Positions 10,853 through 22,884 of a stretch of 64,000 nucleotides of DNA are shown here, piece by piece. The stretch covers positions 124,001 to 188,000 of the forward strand of contig NZ_JAFMOY010000129.1 in the NCBI RefSeq assembly GCF_019049625.1, in the 5' to 3' direction. Source of the stretch: Rahnella ecdela (GTDB taxonomy: Bacteria; Pseudomonadota; Gammaproteobacteria; Enterobacterales; Enterobacteriaceae). How positions within the stretch are numbered: the first letter of the stretch is position 1; the number at the start of each line of letters is the position of its first letter. Under the pieces are notes generated by a model. The model was not told the origin of the DNA. It made no database searches and was given only the letters and a program-made list of their open reading frames with translations. Both the position numbers and the translations under genes were made by a program.

Positions 10853-13546
10853 TTAAGCGATAGTACGTTTGATTTCGATGATTTCGAAGACTTCGATCAC
10901 ATCACCAGTACGCACATCGTTGTAGTTCTTAACGCCGATACCACATTCCATGCCGTTACGAACTTCAGCAACGTCATCTTTGAAGCGACGCAGGGATTCC
11001 AGTTCGCCTTCGTAGATCACCACGTTTTCACGCAGTACACGGATTGGGTTGTTACGCTTGATCATACCCTCAGTCACCATACAACCTGCAATAGCGCCGA
11101 ATTTCGGTGACTTGAACACGTCACGAACTTCAGCCAGGCCAATGATTTGCTGTTTGTATTCTGGCGCCAACATACCGCTCATCGCCTGTTTGACTTCATC
11201 AATCAGGTTATAGATAACGGAATAATAACGCAGATCCAGGCTTTCGTTTTCTACGACACGGCGGGCAGAAGCATCTGCACGGACGTTGAAGCCCAGGATG
11301 ATCGCGTTGGAAGCAGCGGCCAGTGTTGCGTCAGTCTCGGTGATACCACCGACACCCATACCGACGATTTTAACTTTAACTTCGTCAGTAGACAGATTCT
11401 GCAACGCATCGGAAATCGCTTCGCAAGAACCCTGAACGTCTGATTTCAGAACGATGTTCAGTTCAGAAACTTCGCCTTCAGTCATGTTCGCGAACATGTT
11501 TTCCAGTTTAGATTTCTGCTGACGAGCCAGTTTCACTTCGCGGAATTTACCCTGACGATACAGAGCCACTTCACGAGCTTTCTTCTCGTCACGAACTACA
11601 GTCACTTCATCACCCGCTGCCGGAACGCTGGACAGACCCAGAACTTCGACAGGGATAGAAGGACCCGCAGACGTAATGTCACGACCCATTTCGTCACGCA
11701 TCGCACGAACACGGCCGTATTCGAAGCCACACAGAATGATGTCGCCTTTGTTCAGAGTACCTTCCTGAACCAGAACGGTTGCAACAGGGCCACGACCTTT
11801 GTCCAGGAAGGACTCGATCACAACGCCGCTTGCCATACCGGTGCGAACTGCTTTGAGTTCCAGAACTTCAGCTTGCAGCAAGATAGCTTGCAGCAAATCG
11901 TCAATACCGGTACCGACTTTTGCAGACACATGGATGAACTGAGATTCGCCGCCCCACTCTTCTGGCATAACGCCGTACTGAGAAAGTTCGGTACGAACGC
12001 GGTCTGGATCAGAGTCTGGCTTATCAATTTTGTTCACTGCAACCACGATTGGCACGCCAGCGGCTTTCGCATGCTGTACGGCTTCGATGGTTTGTGGCAT
12101 CACGCCATCATCTGCAGAAACAACCAGAACCACGATGTCTGTTGCCTGAGCACCACGAGCACGCATTGAAGTAAATGCGGCGTGTCCCGGAGTATCCAGG
12201 AAGGTGATCATGCCATTTTCGGTTTCTACATGGTAAGCACCGATATGCTGAGTAATACCACCGGCCTCGCCTGCTGCAACTTTCGTAGAACGAATGTAGT
12301 CGAGCAATGAGGTTTTACCGTGGTCAACGTGACCCATGATGGTCACAACCGGAGCACGAGGCTCAGCGGCAGCAGACGCACCCGTATCACGATCGCTCAT
12401 CAGCGCTTCTTCCAGCTCGTTCTCACGACGCAGGATAACTTTGTGGCCCATTTCTTCCGCAACCAGCTGAGCAGTTTCCTGATCAATAACCTGGTTGATG
12501 GTGGCCATAGCGCCCAGTTTCATCATAGTTTTGATGACCTGAGAACCTTTAACTGCCATTTTGTTTGCCAGCTCAGCAACGGTAATGGTTTCACCCACAA
12601 CAACATCGCGGTTTACCGCAACAACAGGCTTGTTAAAGCTCTGCTGTAAGGTGCTTGGCTTACGCTTGCCTTTACCGTTACGACCAACAGCACGGGCTTC
12701 TTCGCGATCCGCTTTAGATTCGGACAGCTTGTTGCCTTTTTTCTGTTTGGTTGCTTTCCCACCGCGGGTACGGCTACGACGTTCGCCTTCAACTTTGGCG
12801 TCATTCTCGTCTTCAGCGGCACGAGCGTGAGTAGAAGTGGTGACATGATAGTCAGCAGATTCTGATTCGCTTGGTGCAGTAGCTTCAGTCCAGACACCAG
12901 AGTCAGCCATTTTACGGGCTTCTTCTGCGATGCGTTTGGCGTTTTCTTCGATCTTACGCTGGGCTTCTTCTTCCGTTTTGCGTTTCAGCTCTGCGGCTTC
13001 AGCTTCACGGCGGGCTTTCTCAGCCTGAGCTGGTTTAGTTACTTCGTCAGTATGTTGATTCGTCACTTTATCTTTTTCCGCTGCATCACGCTTAGCTTTA
13101 TCAGCGGCCTCACGTTTAGCTTGCTCTTCGGCGGCGCGTTTGGCTTTTTCCTGAGCTTCGCGCTGGGCTTGCTCTGCTGCTGCACGCTGTGCCTGTTCTT
13201 CCGCGTCACGCTTCGCCTGCTCTTCCGCTTCGGCCTGGGCAACTTCTGCCTCGGTCATATCACGTTTAACATAAGTGCGTTTCTTGCGGACTTCGATTTG
13301 CACCGATTTACTCTTCCCGCCGGTGCTCGGAATATTCAGTGTACTACGCGTTTTGCGTTGTAACGTCAGTTTGTTTGTCGCACCGGCATTTCCGCCATTC
13401 AGGTGCGCCAATAAAGTTTCTTTTTCTTGCTGGGTCACAGAGTCAGCTTCGGACTTCGAGATCCCTGCATCAGCAAATTGCTGTACCAGGCGATCTACCG
13501 GAGTCTGAATCTCTGCCGCCAGCGATTTTACAGTTACATCTGTCAT
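10853..13546 (-). CDS. infB: Translation initiation factor IF-2
   Basis: 897 aa (E. coli 890). An IF2_N domain (1-50) is followed by a long charged region (about 85-220) of repeated Ala-Glu-Glu-Gln-Ala-Lys-Arg helices and a second N-domain. The GTPase domain carries [16 protein letters not shown] and NKIDKPD, and the C-terminal domains bind fMet-tRNA. It brings initiator tRNA to the 30S subunit, and the initiator tRNA gene lies just upstream at the head of the operon. E. coli makes shorter isoforms from internal starts; I have not verified these here. Confidence 0.98.
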   Translation of the reverse strand: MTDVTVKSLAAEIQTPVDRLVQQFADAGISKSEADSVTQQEKETLLAHLNGGNAGATNKLTLQRKTRSTLNIPSTGGKSKSVQIEVRKKRTYVKRDMTEAEVAQAEAEEQAKRDAEEQAQRAAAEQAQREAQEKAKRAAEEQAKREAADKAKRDAAEKDKVTNQHTDEVTKPAQAEKARREAEAAELKRKTEEEAQRKIEENAKRIAEEARKMADSGVWTEATAPSESESADYHVTTSTHARAAEDENDAKVEGERRSRTRGGKATKQKKGNKLSESKADREEARAVGRNGKGKRKPSTLQQSFNKPVVAVNRDVVVGETITVAELANKMAVKGSQVIKTMMKLGAMATINQVIDQETAQLVAEEMGHKVILRRENELEEALMSDRDTGASAAAEPRAPVVTIMGHVDHGKTSLLDYIRSTKVAAGEAGGITQHIGAYHVETENGMITFLDTPGHAAFTSMRARGAQATDIVVLVVSADDGVMPQTIEAVQHAKAAGVPIVVAVNKIDKPDSDPDRVRTELSQYGVMPEEWGGESQFIHVSAKVGTGIDDLLQAILLQAEVLELKAVRTGMASGVVIESFLDKGRGPVATVLVQEGTLNKGDIILCGFEYGRVRAMRDEMGRDITSAGPSIPVEVLGLSSVPAAGDEVTVVRDEKKAREVALYRQGKFREVKLARQQKSKLENMFANMTEGEVSELNIVLKSDVQGSCEAISDALQNLSTDEVKVKIVGMGVGGITETDATLAAASNAIILGFNVRADASARRVVENESLDLRYYSVIYNLIDEVKQAMSGMLAPEYKQQIIGLAEVRDVFKSPKFGAIAGCMVTEGMIKRNNPIRVLRENVVIYEGELESLRRFKDDVAEVRNGMECGIGVKNYNDVRTGDVIEVFEIIEIKRTIA

Positions 13547-13570
13547 GCTGTTCCTTCCTGCTACAGTTTA

Positions 13571-15555
<1,985 letters not shown>

Positions 15556-15572
15556 GCCCACCCCCAAGACAT

Positions 15573-15593
15573 AAAAAAAGGGCTAAATAGCCC
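15573..15593 (-). terminator. Second leader terminator upstream of rimP
   Basis: In RNA sense GGGCTA and TAGCCC (15580-15593) form a hairpin followed by seven U residues (15573-15579), only about 18 nt before the rimP TTG start. It sits inside the leader, so it must be read through for operon expression: an attenuator-like arrangement. Confidence 0.75.
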
Positions 15594-15613
15594 AGTGATT
15601 CTGTTGCCAAATA

Positions 15614-15639
15614 ACAAAAAACCCCGATAAATCGGGGCT
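15614..15639 (-). terminator. First leader terminator between initiator tRNA and rimP
   Basis: CCCCGAT (15622-15628) and ATCGGGG (15631-15637) form a stem followed by TTTTTTGTT in the tRNA-to-rimP direction. Together with the hairpin at 15573-15593 it makes a tandem terminator between the tRNA and the operon. Confidence 0.85.
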
Positions 15640-15661
15640 TTATGCAACTGGACCCTATTCG

Positions 15662-15674
15662 CCGCATAGCGGCT
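15662..15674 (-). other. Small GCCGC/GCGGC hairpin in tRNA-rimP leader
   Basis: GCCGC and GCGGC separated by three bases form a short GC hairpin between the large tRNA-proximal duplex and the first terminator. No U-tract; role unknown. Confidence 0.55.
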
Positions 15675-15684
15675 TCGGTACAAC

Positions 15685-15784
15685 TTTCGCGAAGTGTTAT
15701 TTCAAATAGAAGCTTTCAAATTGGAACTGCAGAACATCACAGGTAGACACTGAAAGTCTATTTGAAATAAACACTTAGGGAAAG
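15685..15784. repeat. ~30-bp imperfect inverted repeat abutting the initiator tRNA 3' end
   Basis: The left arm 15685-15719 (CTTTC...AAGTGTT-ATTTCAAATAGA...CTTTCA) is almost the exact reverse complement of the right arm 15751-15784, with about 31 bp between them. The outer arm ends at 15784 and the tRNA CCA begins at 15785, so the transcript would form a long hairpin immediately after the tRNA. I recognise no named element. Confidence 0.8.
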
Positions 15785-15861
<77 letters not shown>

Positions 15862-15877
15862 TCCGAAAACGTGGCAA

Positions 15878-15906
15878 ATACTACGCCGATAATCGCTAAA
15901 AAGCAA
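15878..15906 (-). promoter_or_regulatory. Promoter of the initiator tRNA / rimP-infB operon
   Basis: On the minus strand TTGCTT (15901-15906) and TAGTAT (15878-15883) are 17 bp apart. Initiation near 15871 would be about 10 nt before the tRNA 5' end at 15861. It lies entirely in the 59-bp gap between the two tRNA genes. Confidence 0.75.
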
Positions 15907-15920
15907 ATTATCATAAAGAT

Positions 15921-16007
15921 TGGTACCGAGGACGGGACTTGAACCCGTAAGCCCATTCGGGCACTACCACCTCAAGGTAGCGTGTCTACCAATTCCACCA
16001 CCTCGGC
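15921..16007 (-). tRNA. leuU: tRNA-Leu (GAG)
   Basis: An 87-nt class II tRNA with encoded CCA, acceptor GCCGAGG/CCTCGGT, a long variable arm (GTGCCCGAATGGGCTTAC) and anticodon GAG within CTTGAGG. It differs from the E. coli leuU I recall mainly in the variable arm. It lies downstream of secG on the same strand, as in E. coli, and is probably cotranscribed and processed from the secG message. Confidence 0.97.
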
Positions 16008-16026
16008 ACTCTTTTTTCTCACAATC

Positions 16027-16085
16027 GCTTGTACTGTCCAAGTACGAGCCACTGTTTAAAACTTTTCACTTCTTGCGATAAGAAG
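16027..16085 (-). other. Two hairpins between secG and leuU
   Basis: GCTTGTACT/AGTACGAGC (16027-16049, 9-bp stem with one wobble) and CTTCTT/AAGAAG (16069-16085) lie between the secG stop and the tRNA 5' end. Neither is followed by a U-tract, so processing structures on a secG-leuU transcript are more likely than terminators. Confidence 0.5.
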
Positions 16086-16093
16086 GTTACTGC

Positions 16094-16429
16094 TTAGTGA
16101 GGAACGTCACTGTTAGGCGCTGCTGGAGCTGCCGGTGCAGTGGTCTGCTCAGTTTTAGCTGGCTGACTCAAGTTTTCCCACTCACTACCTTTTTGGCTTT
16201 TATTGGTGCTCATGTTCCCGAGAATCAAACTAATGATAAAGAACAGTGCTGCCAAAATGCCGGTCATACGGGTCATGAAGTTACCGGAACCACTCGAACC
16301 GAACAATGTGCCAGAAGCACCTGCTCCGAAAGAGGCTCCCATATCAGCGCCTTTACCTTGTTGCAGCATAACCAGAGCAACAAGCCCGATTGCTACGATA
16401 AGGAAAATCACCAGAAGAGCGTCGTACAT
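16094..16429 (-). CDS. secG: Protein translocase subunit SecG
   Basis: 111 aa. The small SecYEG subunit: two membrane helices (about 3-21 and 54-73) joined by a Gly-rich cytoplasmic loop (LQQGKGADMGASFGAGASG), then a Pro/Ala-rich tail. It assists the SecA cycle during protein export. Precedes leuU and follows glmM, as in E. coli. Confidence 0.96.
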   Translation of the reverse strand: MYDALLVIFLIVAIGLVALVMLQQGKGADMGASFGAGASGTLFGSSGSGNFMTRMTGILAALFFIISLILGNMSTNKSQKGSEWENLSQPAKTEQTTAPAAPAAPNSDVPH

Positions 16430-16664
16430 AGTAGTACCTGTATCCTCGCGGGTTCACCGCATGCCAATTGCTTCTCACCATTTAGCAGGTCGTTCAAGGA
16501 CCCACTGAAGCGGGTGTGAATACTAACCAAAGCGGTATTGCCGTGCAAGGGCAATTTTCATCAAACTGTTTGTTTGCGGAAAAAAACGGCAAATCAGGAT
16601 AAAACAAGCTGTCAGGATGTTCAGCAGCAAGTTCGACACCGAAAATTTACCGTTTTTTATCAGC

Positions 16665-18005
16665 TTACGCTTTGACTGCTTTTACAGCATCTGCGATACG
16701 GTTAGCCAGTTTTTCCACCAGCTCCGCATCTTCACCTTCAACCATCACACGCAGTAAAGGCTCGGTTCCTGATTTACGCAACAACACACGGCCGCGGCCT
16801 GCTAACTGTTTTTCAACTTCGGCCGTCACCAGCTTAACTTCGTCGGATTCCAGCGGATCATGTTCGCCAGCAAAACGAACGTTAATCAGGATCTGCGGAA
16901 GCAATTTCATGCCGCTGCACAAGTCATGCAGGCTCATGTGATTACGGACCATGGCGGTAAGCACTTGCAAACCGGCCACGATGCCATCACCGGTGGTGGT
17001 TTTGTCCAGCAGTATGATATGGCCCGAGTTTTCAGCACCAATTCGCCAGCCTTTTTCCTGCATTTTTTCCAGCACGTAGCGGTCGCCTACTTTCGCGCGG
17101 GTGAAAGGAATACCAAGTTGTTTTAATGCCAGTTCCAGACCCATATTGCTCATCAGGGTACCGACAGCACCGCCTTTCAGCTGCCCCTGACGCAGGCCTT
17201 CACGTGCGATAATGTAGAGGATCTGGTCGCCATCCACTTTATTGCCTTCATGGTCGACCATGATCAGACGATCGCCGTCGCCGTCAAATGCCAGTCCAAC
17301 ATGGGCTTTTTCTGCCAGAATGCGTTGCTGTAACTGACGGACGTCGGTCGCACCACACTCTTCGTTGATATTCATCCCATCCGGATCGCAGCCGATGGTA
17401 ATCACTTTTGCACCCAGTTCACGCAGAACGCTTGGCGCAATGTGGTAGGTCGCACCGTTGGCACAATCCACAACGATTTTCAGCCCGTTCAGGCTCAGTT
17501 CGCTCGGGAATGTCCCTTTACAGAACTCGATATAGCGCCCGGCAGCATCCACGATACGGCTGGCTTTCCCCAGTGCGGCGGATTCCACGCAGGTGAGCGG
17601 TTTTTCCAGCTCAGCTTCAATCGCCTCTTCCACTTCGTCTGGCAATTTAGTGCCGTCGATTGTGAAGAATTTAATGCCGTTATCGTAGAACGGGTTATGC
17701 GACGCAGAAATTACAATACCGGCTTCAGCACGGAAAGTACGGGTCAGATACGCCACCGCAGGTGTTGGCATCGGGCCGGTGAAAGAAGCAGAGAGTCCTG
17801 CGGCCGCCAGACCGGCTTCCAGTGCAGATTCCAGCATATAGCCGGAAATACGGGTATCTTTGCCGATAATCACTTTACCTGAACCATGACGCGCTAATAC
17901 TTTGCCTGCAGCCCAGCCCAGCTTAAGAACGAAATCAGGAGTAATCGGGCTGTCGCCTACTTTTCCACGTATGCCATCAGTACCAAAGTATTTACGGTTG
18001 CTCAT
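16665..18005 (-). CDS. glmM: Phosphoglucosamine mutase GlmM
   Basis: 446 aa. Converts glucosamine-6-P to glucosamine-1-P for UDP-GlcNAc synthesis, feeding peptidoglycan and LPS. The phosphoserine is S102 in [13 protein letters not shown], the metal loop is DGDGDRL, and the C-terminal phosphate-binding loop is [15 protein letters not shown]. It starts two bases after the folP stop, so folP and glmM form one operon. Confidence 0.98.
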   Translation of the reverse strand: MSNRKYFGTDGIRGKVGDSPITPDFVLKLGWAAGKVLARHGSGKVIIGKDTRISGYMLESALEAGLAAAGLSASFTGPMPTPAVAYLTRTFRAEAGIVISASHNPFYDNGIKFFTIDGTKLPDEVEEAIEAELEKPLTCVESAALGKASRIVDAAGRYIEFCKGTFPSELSLNGLKIVVDCANGATYHIAPSVLRELGAKVITIGCDPDGMNINEECGATDVRQLQQRILAEKAHVGLAFDGDGDRLIMVDHEGNKVDGDQILYIIAREGLRQGQLKGGAVGTLMSNMGLELALKQLGIPFTRAKVGDRYVLEKMQEKGWRIGAENSGHIILLDKTTTGDGIVAGLQVLTAMVRNHMSLHDLCSGMKLLPQILINVRFAGEHDPLESDEVKLVTAEVEKQLAGRGRVLLRKSGTEPLLRVMVEGEDAELVEKLANRIADAVKAVKA

Positions 18006-18007
18006 AA

Positions 18008-18847
18008 TTATTTTTTATCCCTTGCAGAAAGTGTCGCTTCCACGATACGCATCGCTTCGACGGTTTCTTTAACATCATGTACGCGGACTATCTGAGCTCC
18101 CTGCATGGCAGCAATCACAGCGCAGGCAACACTGCCCGTCACACGTTTCTCCGGTGACACATGCAGCAATTGCCCTACCATAGATTTCCTCGACATCCCC
18201 ACCAGAAGTGGCAACCCGAAGTGATGGAACTCAGCCAGTCTGGCGAGTAACTGGTAGTTATGTTCTAAATTTTTACCGAAACCGAAGCCCGGGTCGAGCA
18301 GCAATTTGTTTTTCGGAATGCCGGCATTCACACAACGTGCAATTTGATCGACAAAATACTGGTCTACCTGCGAAACGACGTTGTCATAATGCGGGGCATG
18401 CTGCATGGTTTTCGGGTCGCCCTGCATGTGCATCAGACAAACGGGTAATCCCGTTTCTGCCGCGGCCTGCAATGCTCCCGGTTCCTGAAGCGAGCGAATA
18501 TCGTTAATCAGATGCATACCGGCGTTTGCAGCTTCGCGGATAACCGACGCTTTCGAGGTGTCCACTGAGATCCAGACATCAAAACGTCGGGCAATCGCTT
18601 CTACGACCGGTACAACACGGGCAAGTTCTTCCTCTTCGCTGACTTCAGCCGCACCGGGGCGCGTTGATTCACCGCCGATATCCAGGATTGTCGCCCCGGC
18701 ATCAACCATCGCCTGAGCGTGCCGAAGCGCAAGGTCCAGCGTGTTGTGCCGCCCGCCATCAGAAAAAGAATCAGGGGTAACATTCAGGATCCCCATCACC
18801 TGGGGAAAAGTGAGATCCAGTGTCGACTCTCTGGCTGTGAGGTGCAT
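18008..18847 (-). CDS. folP: Dihydropteroate synthase
   Basis: 279 aa TIM-barrel enzyme joining p-aminobenzoate to the pterin diphosphate, the step blocked by sulfonamides. Visible motifs are the pABA loop [14 protein letters not shown], the pterin-binding [11 protein letters not shown] and the C-terminal [13 protein letters not shown]. Upstream of glmM and separated from ftsH by a strong terminator. Confidence 0.97.
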   Translation of the reverse strand: MHLTARESTLDLTFPQVMGILNVTPDSFSDGGRHNTLDLALRHAQAMVDAGATILDIGGESTRPGAAEVSEEEELARVVPVVEAIARRFDVWISVDTSKASVIREAANAGMHLINDIRSLQEPGALQAAAETGLPVCLMHMQGDPKTMQHAPHYDNVVSQVDQYFVDQIARCVNAGIPKNKLLLDPGFGFGKNLEHNYQLLARLAEFHHFGLPLLVGMSRKSMVGQLLHVSPEKRVTGSVACAVIAAMQGAQIVRVHDVKETVEAMRIVEATLSARDKK

Positions 18848-18911
18848 AAATCATGTCCCTTCTGGTCATTCGTAGAGGCAGTTTCAAATTCGAGACAAAG
18901 AATGCACGCAT

Positions 18912-18937
18912 AAAAAACCCCGGGCAAGCCCGGGGTT
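18912..18937 (-). terminator. ftsH terminator
   Basis: AACCCCGGG/CCCGGGGTT stem with a short loop, followed by TTTTTTATG in the ftsH direction, just after the ftsH stop. It separates rlmE-ftsH from folP-glmM. Confidence 0.9.
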
Positions 18938-18970
18938 ATGTGTTATCTGCGTTATTTTCCAAACAGCTGC

Positions 18971-20914
18971 TTATTTGCCGCTGAATTGCTCAAACATCGT
19001 GTTGCCAGGATTTGGCGTACGAGGTTCGTCAACCGGCGTTGGCGCTTTTGGTGCACCGCCGTCGTTAGAATTGCTGCTGCCGTTTTTACCGTTAGCATCA
19101 TCCCAGCCAGCTGGTGGGCGAACTTCTGTACGGTTCATCAGGTCATCAATTTGTGGCGCATCAATGGTTTCGTACTTCATCAGGGCATCTTTCATTGAAT
19201 GAAGGATATCCATGTTTTCCATCAACAGCGTACGCGCACGAATGTAGTTACGTTCAACCAGGGATTTCACTTCCTGATCGATGATGCGGGCAGTTTCATC
19301 AGACATGTGTTTGGCTTTCGCGACTGAACGACCGAGGAAGACTTCGCCTTCTTCTTCCGCATACAGCAACGGACCTAATTTCTCTGAGAAGCCCCACTGC
19401 GTAACCATGTTACGGGCAATAGAGGTGGCAACCTTGATGTCGTTAGACGCGCCGGTAGACACTTTTTCCACACCGTAGATGATCTCTTCGGCAAGACGGC
19501 CACCGTACAAGGTAGAAATCTGGCTTTCAAGTTTCTGACGGCTGGCACTGATAGCATCGCCTTCAGGCAGGAAGAAGGTCACACCTAATGCACGGCCACG
19601 AGGAATAATGGTCACTTTATGCACAGGGTCATGCTCTGGAACCAGACGGCCGATAATGGCGTGGCCTGCTTCATGATAAGCAGTGGACTCTTTCTGCGAT
19701 TCAGTCATCACCATGGAACGGCGCTCAGCACCCATCATGATTTTGTCTTTGGCTTTTTCGAACTCAACCATCGATACCACACGTTTGTTACCACGTGCAG
19801 AGAACAATGCTGCTTCGTTAACCAGGTTAGCCAGGTCAGCACCAGAGAAACCAGGTGTACCACGGGCAATCACAGACGCATCAACGTCAGTTGCCAGCGG
19901 AACGCGACGCATGTGAACTTTCAGGATCTGTTCACGACCACGTACGTCTGGCAAGCCTACAACAACCTGACGGTCGAAACGGCCGGGACGCAGCAATGCC
20001 GGGTCAAGAACGTCAGGACGGTTAGTTGCTGCAATCACGATGATACCTTCGTTACCTTCGAAGCCATCCATCTCAACCAACATCTGGTTCAGTGTCTGTT
20101 CACGTTCGTCGTGACCACCACCTAAACCTGCACCACGCTGACGGCCAACGGCGTCGATTTCATCGATAAAGATGATACATGGAGCGGCTTTCTTCGCCTG
20201 TTCGAACATGTCACGCACACGGGATGCACCGACACCCACGAACATTTCTACGAAGTCAGAACCGGAAATCGTAAAGAATGGCACTTTGGCTTCACCGGCA
20301 ATCGCTTTCGCCAGCAAGGTTTTACCGGTACCCGGAGGACCGACCATCAGAACGCCTTTAGGAATTTTACCGCCCAATTTCTGGAAACGGCTTGGTTCGC
20401 GCAGGTAATCTACCAGCTCGCTCACCTCTTCCTTCGCTTCGTCACAACCTGCAACGTCAGCAAACGTGGTTTTGATTTGGTCTTCCGTCAGCATGCGGGC
20501 TTTGCTTTTGCCAAAGGACATTGCGCCTTTGCCACCGCCACCCTGCATCTGTCGCATAAAGAATATCCAGACGCCAATCAGAAGCAGCATCGGGAACCAT
20601 GAAATGAAGATAGTCGCCAGGAAACTCTGCTGTTCAGGCGGTTCACCAACAACTTTCACGTTTTTGCTCAGCAGCGTATCCAGCAATTTAGGATCATTAA
20701 CCGGGATGTAGGTTGTGTATTTGCTGCTGTCTTTTTTGATAACGTCAATCGCACGTCCATTGATACGTACTTCACGGACCTGGTCTTGGGCCACTTCGGT
20801 TGTAAAGGTAGTGTAATCTACCTTACTGCCATTAGATTCGCTGGGACCAAAACTCTGAAATACAGACATCAATACAACTGCGATGACTAACCAGAGGATC
20901 AGGTTCTTCGCCAT
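18971..20914 (-). CDS. ftsH: ATP-dependent zinc metalloprotease FtsH
   Basis: 647 aa from ATG 20914 ([15 protein letters not shown]); a TTG three codons upstream (20923) with GAGG before it is an alternative. Membrane-anchored AAA+ protease that degrades LpxC, sigma-32, SecY and other targets. Two membrane helices (about 4-23 and 100-120) flank a periplasmic domain. Then come the Walker A motif GPPGTGKT, Walker [11 protein letters not shown], the second region of homology ([10 protein letters not shown]) and the zinc site HEAGH. The C-terminus is a disordered Asn/Gly/Pro tail. It follows rlmE in a likely heat-shock operon. Confidence 0.98.
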   Translation of the reverse strand: MAKNLILWLVIAVVLMSVFQSFGPSESNGSKVDYTTFTTEVAQDQVREVRINGRAIDVIKKDSSKYTTYIPVNDPKLLDTLLSKNVKVVGEPPEQQSFLATIFISWFPMLLLIGVWIFFMRQMQGGGGKGAMSFGKSKARMLTEDQIKTTFADVAGCDEAKEEVSELVDYLREPSRFQKLGGKIPKGVLMVGPPGTGKTLLAKAIAGEAKVPFFTISGSDFVEMFVGVGASRVRDMFEQAKKAAPCIIFIDEIDAVGRQRGAGLGGGHDEREQTLNQMLVEMDGFEGNEGIIVIAATNRPDVLDPALLRPGRFDRQVVVGLPDVRGREQILKVHMRRVPLATDVDASVIARGTPGFSGADLANLVNEAALFSARGNKRVVSMVEFEKAKDKIMMGAERRSMVMTESQKESTAYHEAGHAIIGRLVPEHDPVHKVTIIPRGRALGVTFFLPEGDAISASRQKLESQISTLYGGRLAEEIIYGVEKVSTGASNDIKVATSIARNMVTQWGFSEKLGPLLYAEEEGEVFLGRSVAKAKHMSDETARIIDQEVKSLVERNYIRARTLLMENMDILHSMKDALMKYETIDAPQIDDLMNRTEVRPPAGWDDANGKNGSSNSNDGGAPKAPTPVDEPRTPNPGNTMFEQFSGK

Positions 20915-20970
20915 GTCACTCAAGGGATTAACCTCATATTACAACTGTGTTAACAAACAGCGTTAGGGAA

Positions 20971-21600
20971 CTACAGTTTCCGCCCTGTCGCTACGATGTA
21001 CACTTCTCGCGAACGTGCTCGGGAAGCGTCTGGCTTACGAATCTTCACCTTCGTAAACAGGGAGCGAATTTCCCGCAGGTATTCATCAAAGCCATCTCCC
21101 TGAAACACCTTCACCAGGAAACTTCCGCCTGGTGCTAATACATCCCGACACATATCCAATGCTAACTCAACCAGATACATCGATTTTGGAATATCGACTG
21201 CCGGAGTACCGCTCATATTAGGCGCCATGTCGGACATGACCACCTGAACTTTGTTTTCTCCCACGCGTTCAAGCAACGCTTTGAGAACTAATTCATCACG
21301 AAAATCCCCCTGAAGGAAATCGACTCCAACAATAGGATCCATAGGTAAAAGGTCAAGCGCTATGATGCGCCCTTTGTTACCGATTTGCGTAGCCACGAAC
21401 TGTGACCAACCGCCCGGAGCTGCGCCTAAATCGACCACTGTCATACCTTGTTTAAACAGCTTATCGCTTTGCTGTATTTCATCAAGTTTAAACCAGGCAC
21501 GGGAGCGCAGCCCTTTTTTCTGTGCTTGTAGCACATATTTATCGCTAAAGTGTTCCTGCAACCAGCGACTGGAACTTGCAGAACGCTTCTTATTAGACAT
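20971..21600 (-). CDS. rlmE: 23S rRNA (uridine-2'-O)-methyltransferase RlmE (FtsJ/RrmJ)
   Basis: 209 aa, the E. coli length. It methylates U2552 in the A-loop of 23S rRNA. The four catalytic residues are in place: K38 (RAWFKLDEI), D124 (VMSDMAPN), K164 (FLVKVFQG) and E199 (SREVYIV). The SAM loop is [13 protein letters not shown]. It is first in the rlmE-ftsH operon and divergent from yhbY; a sigma-32-like promoter lies upstream. Confidence 0.98.
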   Translation of the reverse strand: MSNKKRSASSSRWLQEHFSDKYVLQAQKKGLRSRAWFKLDEIQQSDKLFKQGMTVVDLGAAPGGWSQFVATQIGNKGRIIALDLLPMDPIVGVDFLQGDFRDELVLKALLERVGENKVQVVMSDMAPNMSGTPAVDIPKSMYLVELALDMCRDVLAPGGSFLVKVFQGDGFDEYLREIRSLFTKVKIRKPDASRARSREVYIVATGRKL

Positions 21601-21715
21601 TATTTAGTAACCATATAGTTTTCCAACCACCCTGAGTTAGAGCCTTTGGAACAAGCTGTTAGCATCATGACGTCTATGGCTAAGTCAGTATAATTGCCTT
21701 CCCGAAGCAGTCCGG

Positions 21716-21745
21716 GTTGGTCATATACATGAGATGGCGGTAGAA
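21716..21745 (+). promoter_or_regulatory. Possible yhbY sigma-70 promoter
   Basis: TTGGTC (21716-21721) and TAGAAT (21740-21745) are 18 bp apart on the plus strand. A start near 21752 would give a leader of about 30 nt. It overlaps the proposed rlmE heat-shock promoter on the other strand. Confidence 0.5.
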
Positions 21746-21759
21746 TGACCCGTTTTCAA
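21732..21759 (-). promoter_or_regulatory. Candidate sigma-32 (heat-shock) promoter for rlmE-ftsH
   Basis: On the minus strand TTGAAA (21754-21759), a 14-bp spacer and CGCCATCT (21732-21739) approximate the RpoH pattern CTTGAAA-N13/15-CCCCATNT. The rlmE-ftsH pair is heat-inducible in E. coli, which supports the assignment. Confidence 0.5.
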
Positions 21760-21782
21760 TCCCAACTTAAGCAAAAAAGACG

Positions 21783-22079
21783 ATGAATCTTAACAATAAA
21801 CAAAAACAGTACCTGAAAGGTCTGGCACATCCACTGAAACCGGTTGTTATGCTGGGCAACAACGGCCTGACAGAAGGTGTGTTGGCCGAAATCGAACAGG
21901 CGCTGCAACATCACGAACTGATCAAGGTAAAAGTCGCGGCAGAAGAACGTGAGACGAAGACCTTGATCGTAGACGCGATTGTGCGTGAAACCAAGGCGTG
22001 TAATGTGCAAGTCATCGGCAATATGCTGGTACTTTATCGCCCTTCCACCGAAGACCGCAAAATTATCTTACCGCGTTAA
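21783..22079 (+). CDS. yhbY: Ribosome-associated RNA-binding protein YhbY (CRM domain)
   Basis: 98 aa, a single CRM (KH-like) RNA-binding domain. The family signature appears as LKGLAHPLKPVVMLGNNGLTE (21 residues from about 12, shown here only as a landmark: KPVVMLGNNGLT). A C-terminal NMLVLYRPSTEDRKI strand follows. It associates with pre-50S particles and so fits beside rlmE. Divergent from rlmE; the terminator at 22222-22250 follows. Confidence 0.95.
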   Translation: MNLNNKQKQYLKGLAHPLKPVVMLGNNGLTEGVLAEIEQALQHHELIKVKVAAEERETKTLIVDAIVRETKACNVQVIGNMLVLYRPSTEDRKIILPR

Positions 22080-22221
22080 TGCATTAAGGTTTAACGAAAA
22101 GCGCTGTAGATTTTTGGAAAGGTGCCACGAAATCACGTTCAGGGGAAGGTCTCAGCAGGCCTTTTTACTTTAGTTTTCAATTTACTGTGAAGCAATTCAC
22201 TGCATGAATGTGAGAATTACA

Positions 22222-22250
22222 GGGCGAAACATTACGTTTCGCCCTTTTTA
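22222..22250. terminator. Terminator between convergent yhbY and greA
   Basis: GGGCGAAAC/GTTTCGCCC stem with loop ATTAC, followed by TTTTTAA on the plus strand. On the minus strand only a short A/T stretch follows the stem, so it mainly serves yhbY and may also stop greA. Confidence 0.85.
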
Positions 22251-22259
22251 ATGCAGATT

Positions 22260-22736
22260 TTAGAGGTATTCGACCTTCAATACTTCAAACTCAACATCAC
22301 CGCCAGGCGTTTTGATGACCACAACGTCATCCTGTTCTTTACCGATTAAACCCCGTGCAATCGGCGAGTTAACAGAAATGAGGTTCTGCTTAAAATCAGC
22401 TTCGTCATCGCCCACAATGCGGTATTTCTGTTCTTCTTCAGTATCCAGGTTCATTACCGTTACGGTGGCACCAAAAATCACGCGGCCAGTGGCTGGCATT
22501 TTGGTCACATCGATAACCTGAGCATTCGAAAGCTTGGCTTCGATTTCCTGGATACGGCCTTCACAAAAACCCTGCTGCTCGCGCGCAGCATGGTATTCAG
22601 CATTCTCTTTCAAATCGCCGTGCTCACGTGCGGTCGCGATATCAGCAATGATTTTCGGACGACGGACACCTTTAAGATGGTCCAGTTCTTCGCGTAATCT
22701 TTCTGCGCCACGCAATGTCATCGGAATCGGTTTCAT
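22260..22736 (-). CDS. greA: Transcript cleavage factor GreA
   Basis: 158 aa, the E. coli length. An N-terminal coiled-coil finger (1-75) with acidic tip residues in [14 protein letters not shown] reaches the RNA polymerase active site and stimulates cleavage of backtracked RNA. The C-terminal FKBP-like domain (80-158) binds the polymerase. Its leader holds a sigma-E-like promoter and an early terminator, as at the E. coli greA/GraL locus. Confidence 0.98.
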   Translation of the reverse strand: MKPIPMTLRGAERLREELDHLKGVRRPKIIADIATAREHGDLKENAEYHAAREQQGFCEGRIQEIEAKLSNAQVIDVTKMPATGRVIFGATVTVMNLDTEEEQKYRIVGDDEADFKQNLISVNSPIARGLIGKEQDDVVVIKTPGGDVEFEVLKVEYL

Positions 22737-22837
22737 ATATTTATTACCTCTAACTTGGTCCTTTCGGTAAACACCGTCCTGATTGAATCAGGTAAGAAAT
22801 TAAGCCAGCTCTTCTGACCGACTCTCTGGCGAAAAAC

Positions 22838-22873
22838 AAAAAAAACCTTACCCGGAGTTGCCACCAGGCCAGG
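22838..22873 (-). ncRNA. greA leader terminator (GraL-like small RNA end)
   Basis: In the greA leader, CCTGGCCTGG (22864-22873, RNA sense) can pair with CCGGGTAAGG (22846-22855), with wobble pairs and one mismatch, and eight U residues follow (22838-22845). This would end most transcripts about 40 nt from the start, leaving a short leader RNA. E. coli greA makes such leader RNAs (GraL). Confidence 0.6.
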
Positions 22874-22884
22874 ATTCATTTTGC

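Noticed and set aside
13060-13260. Repetitive DNA in infB as a CRISPR-like or tandem repeat array
   Set aside because: The periodicity is the Ala-Glu-Lys-Arg helical region of IF-2; units are degenerate with no spacers.
15921-16007. tRNA-Leu as an integration (att) site
   Set aside because: No integrase gene and no direct repeat of the tRNA 3' end nearby; the flanking genes are conserved housekeeping genes.
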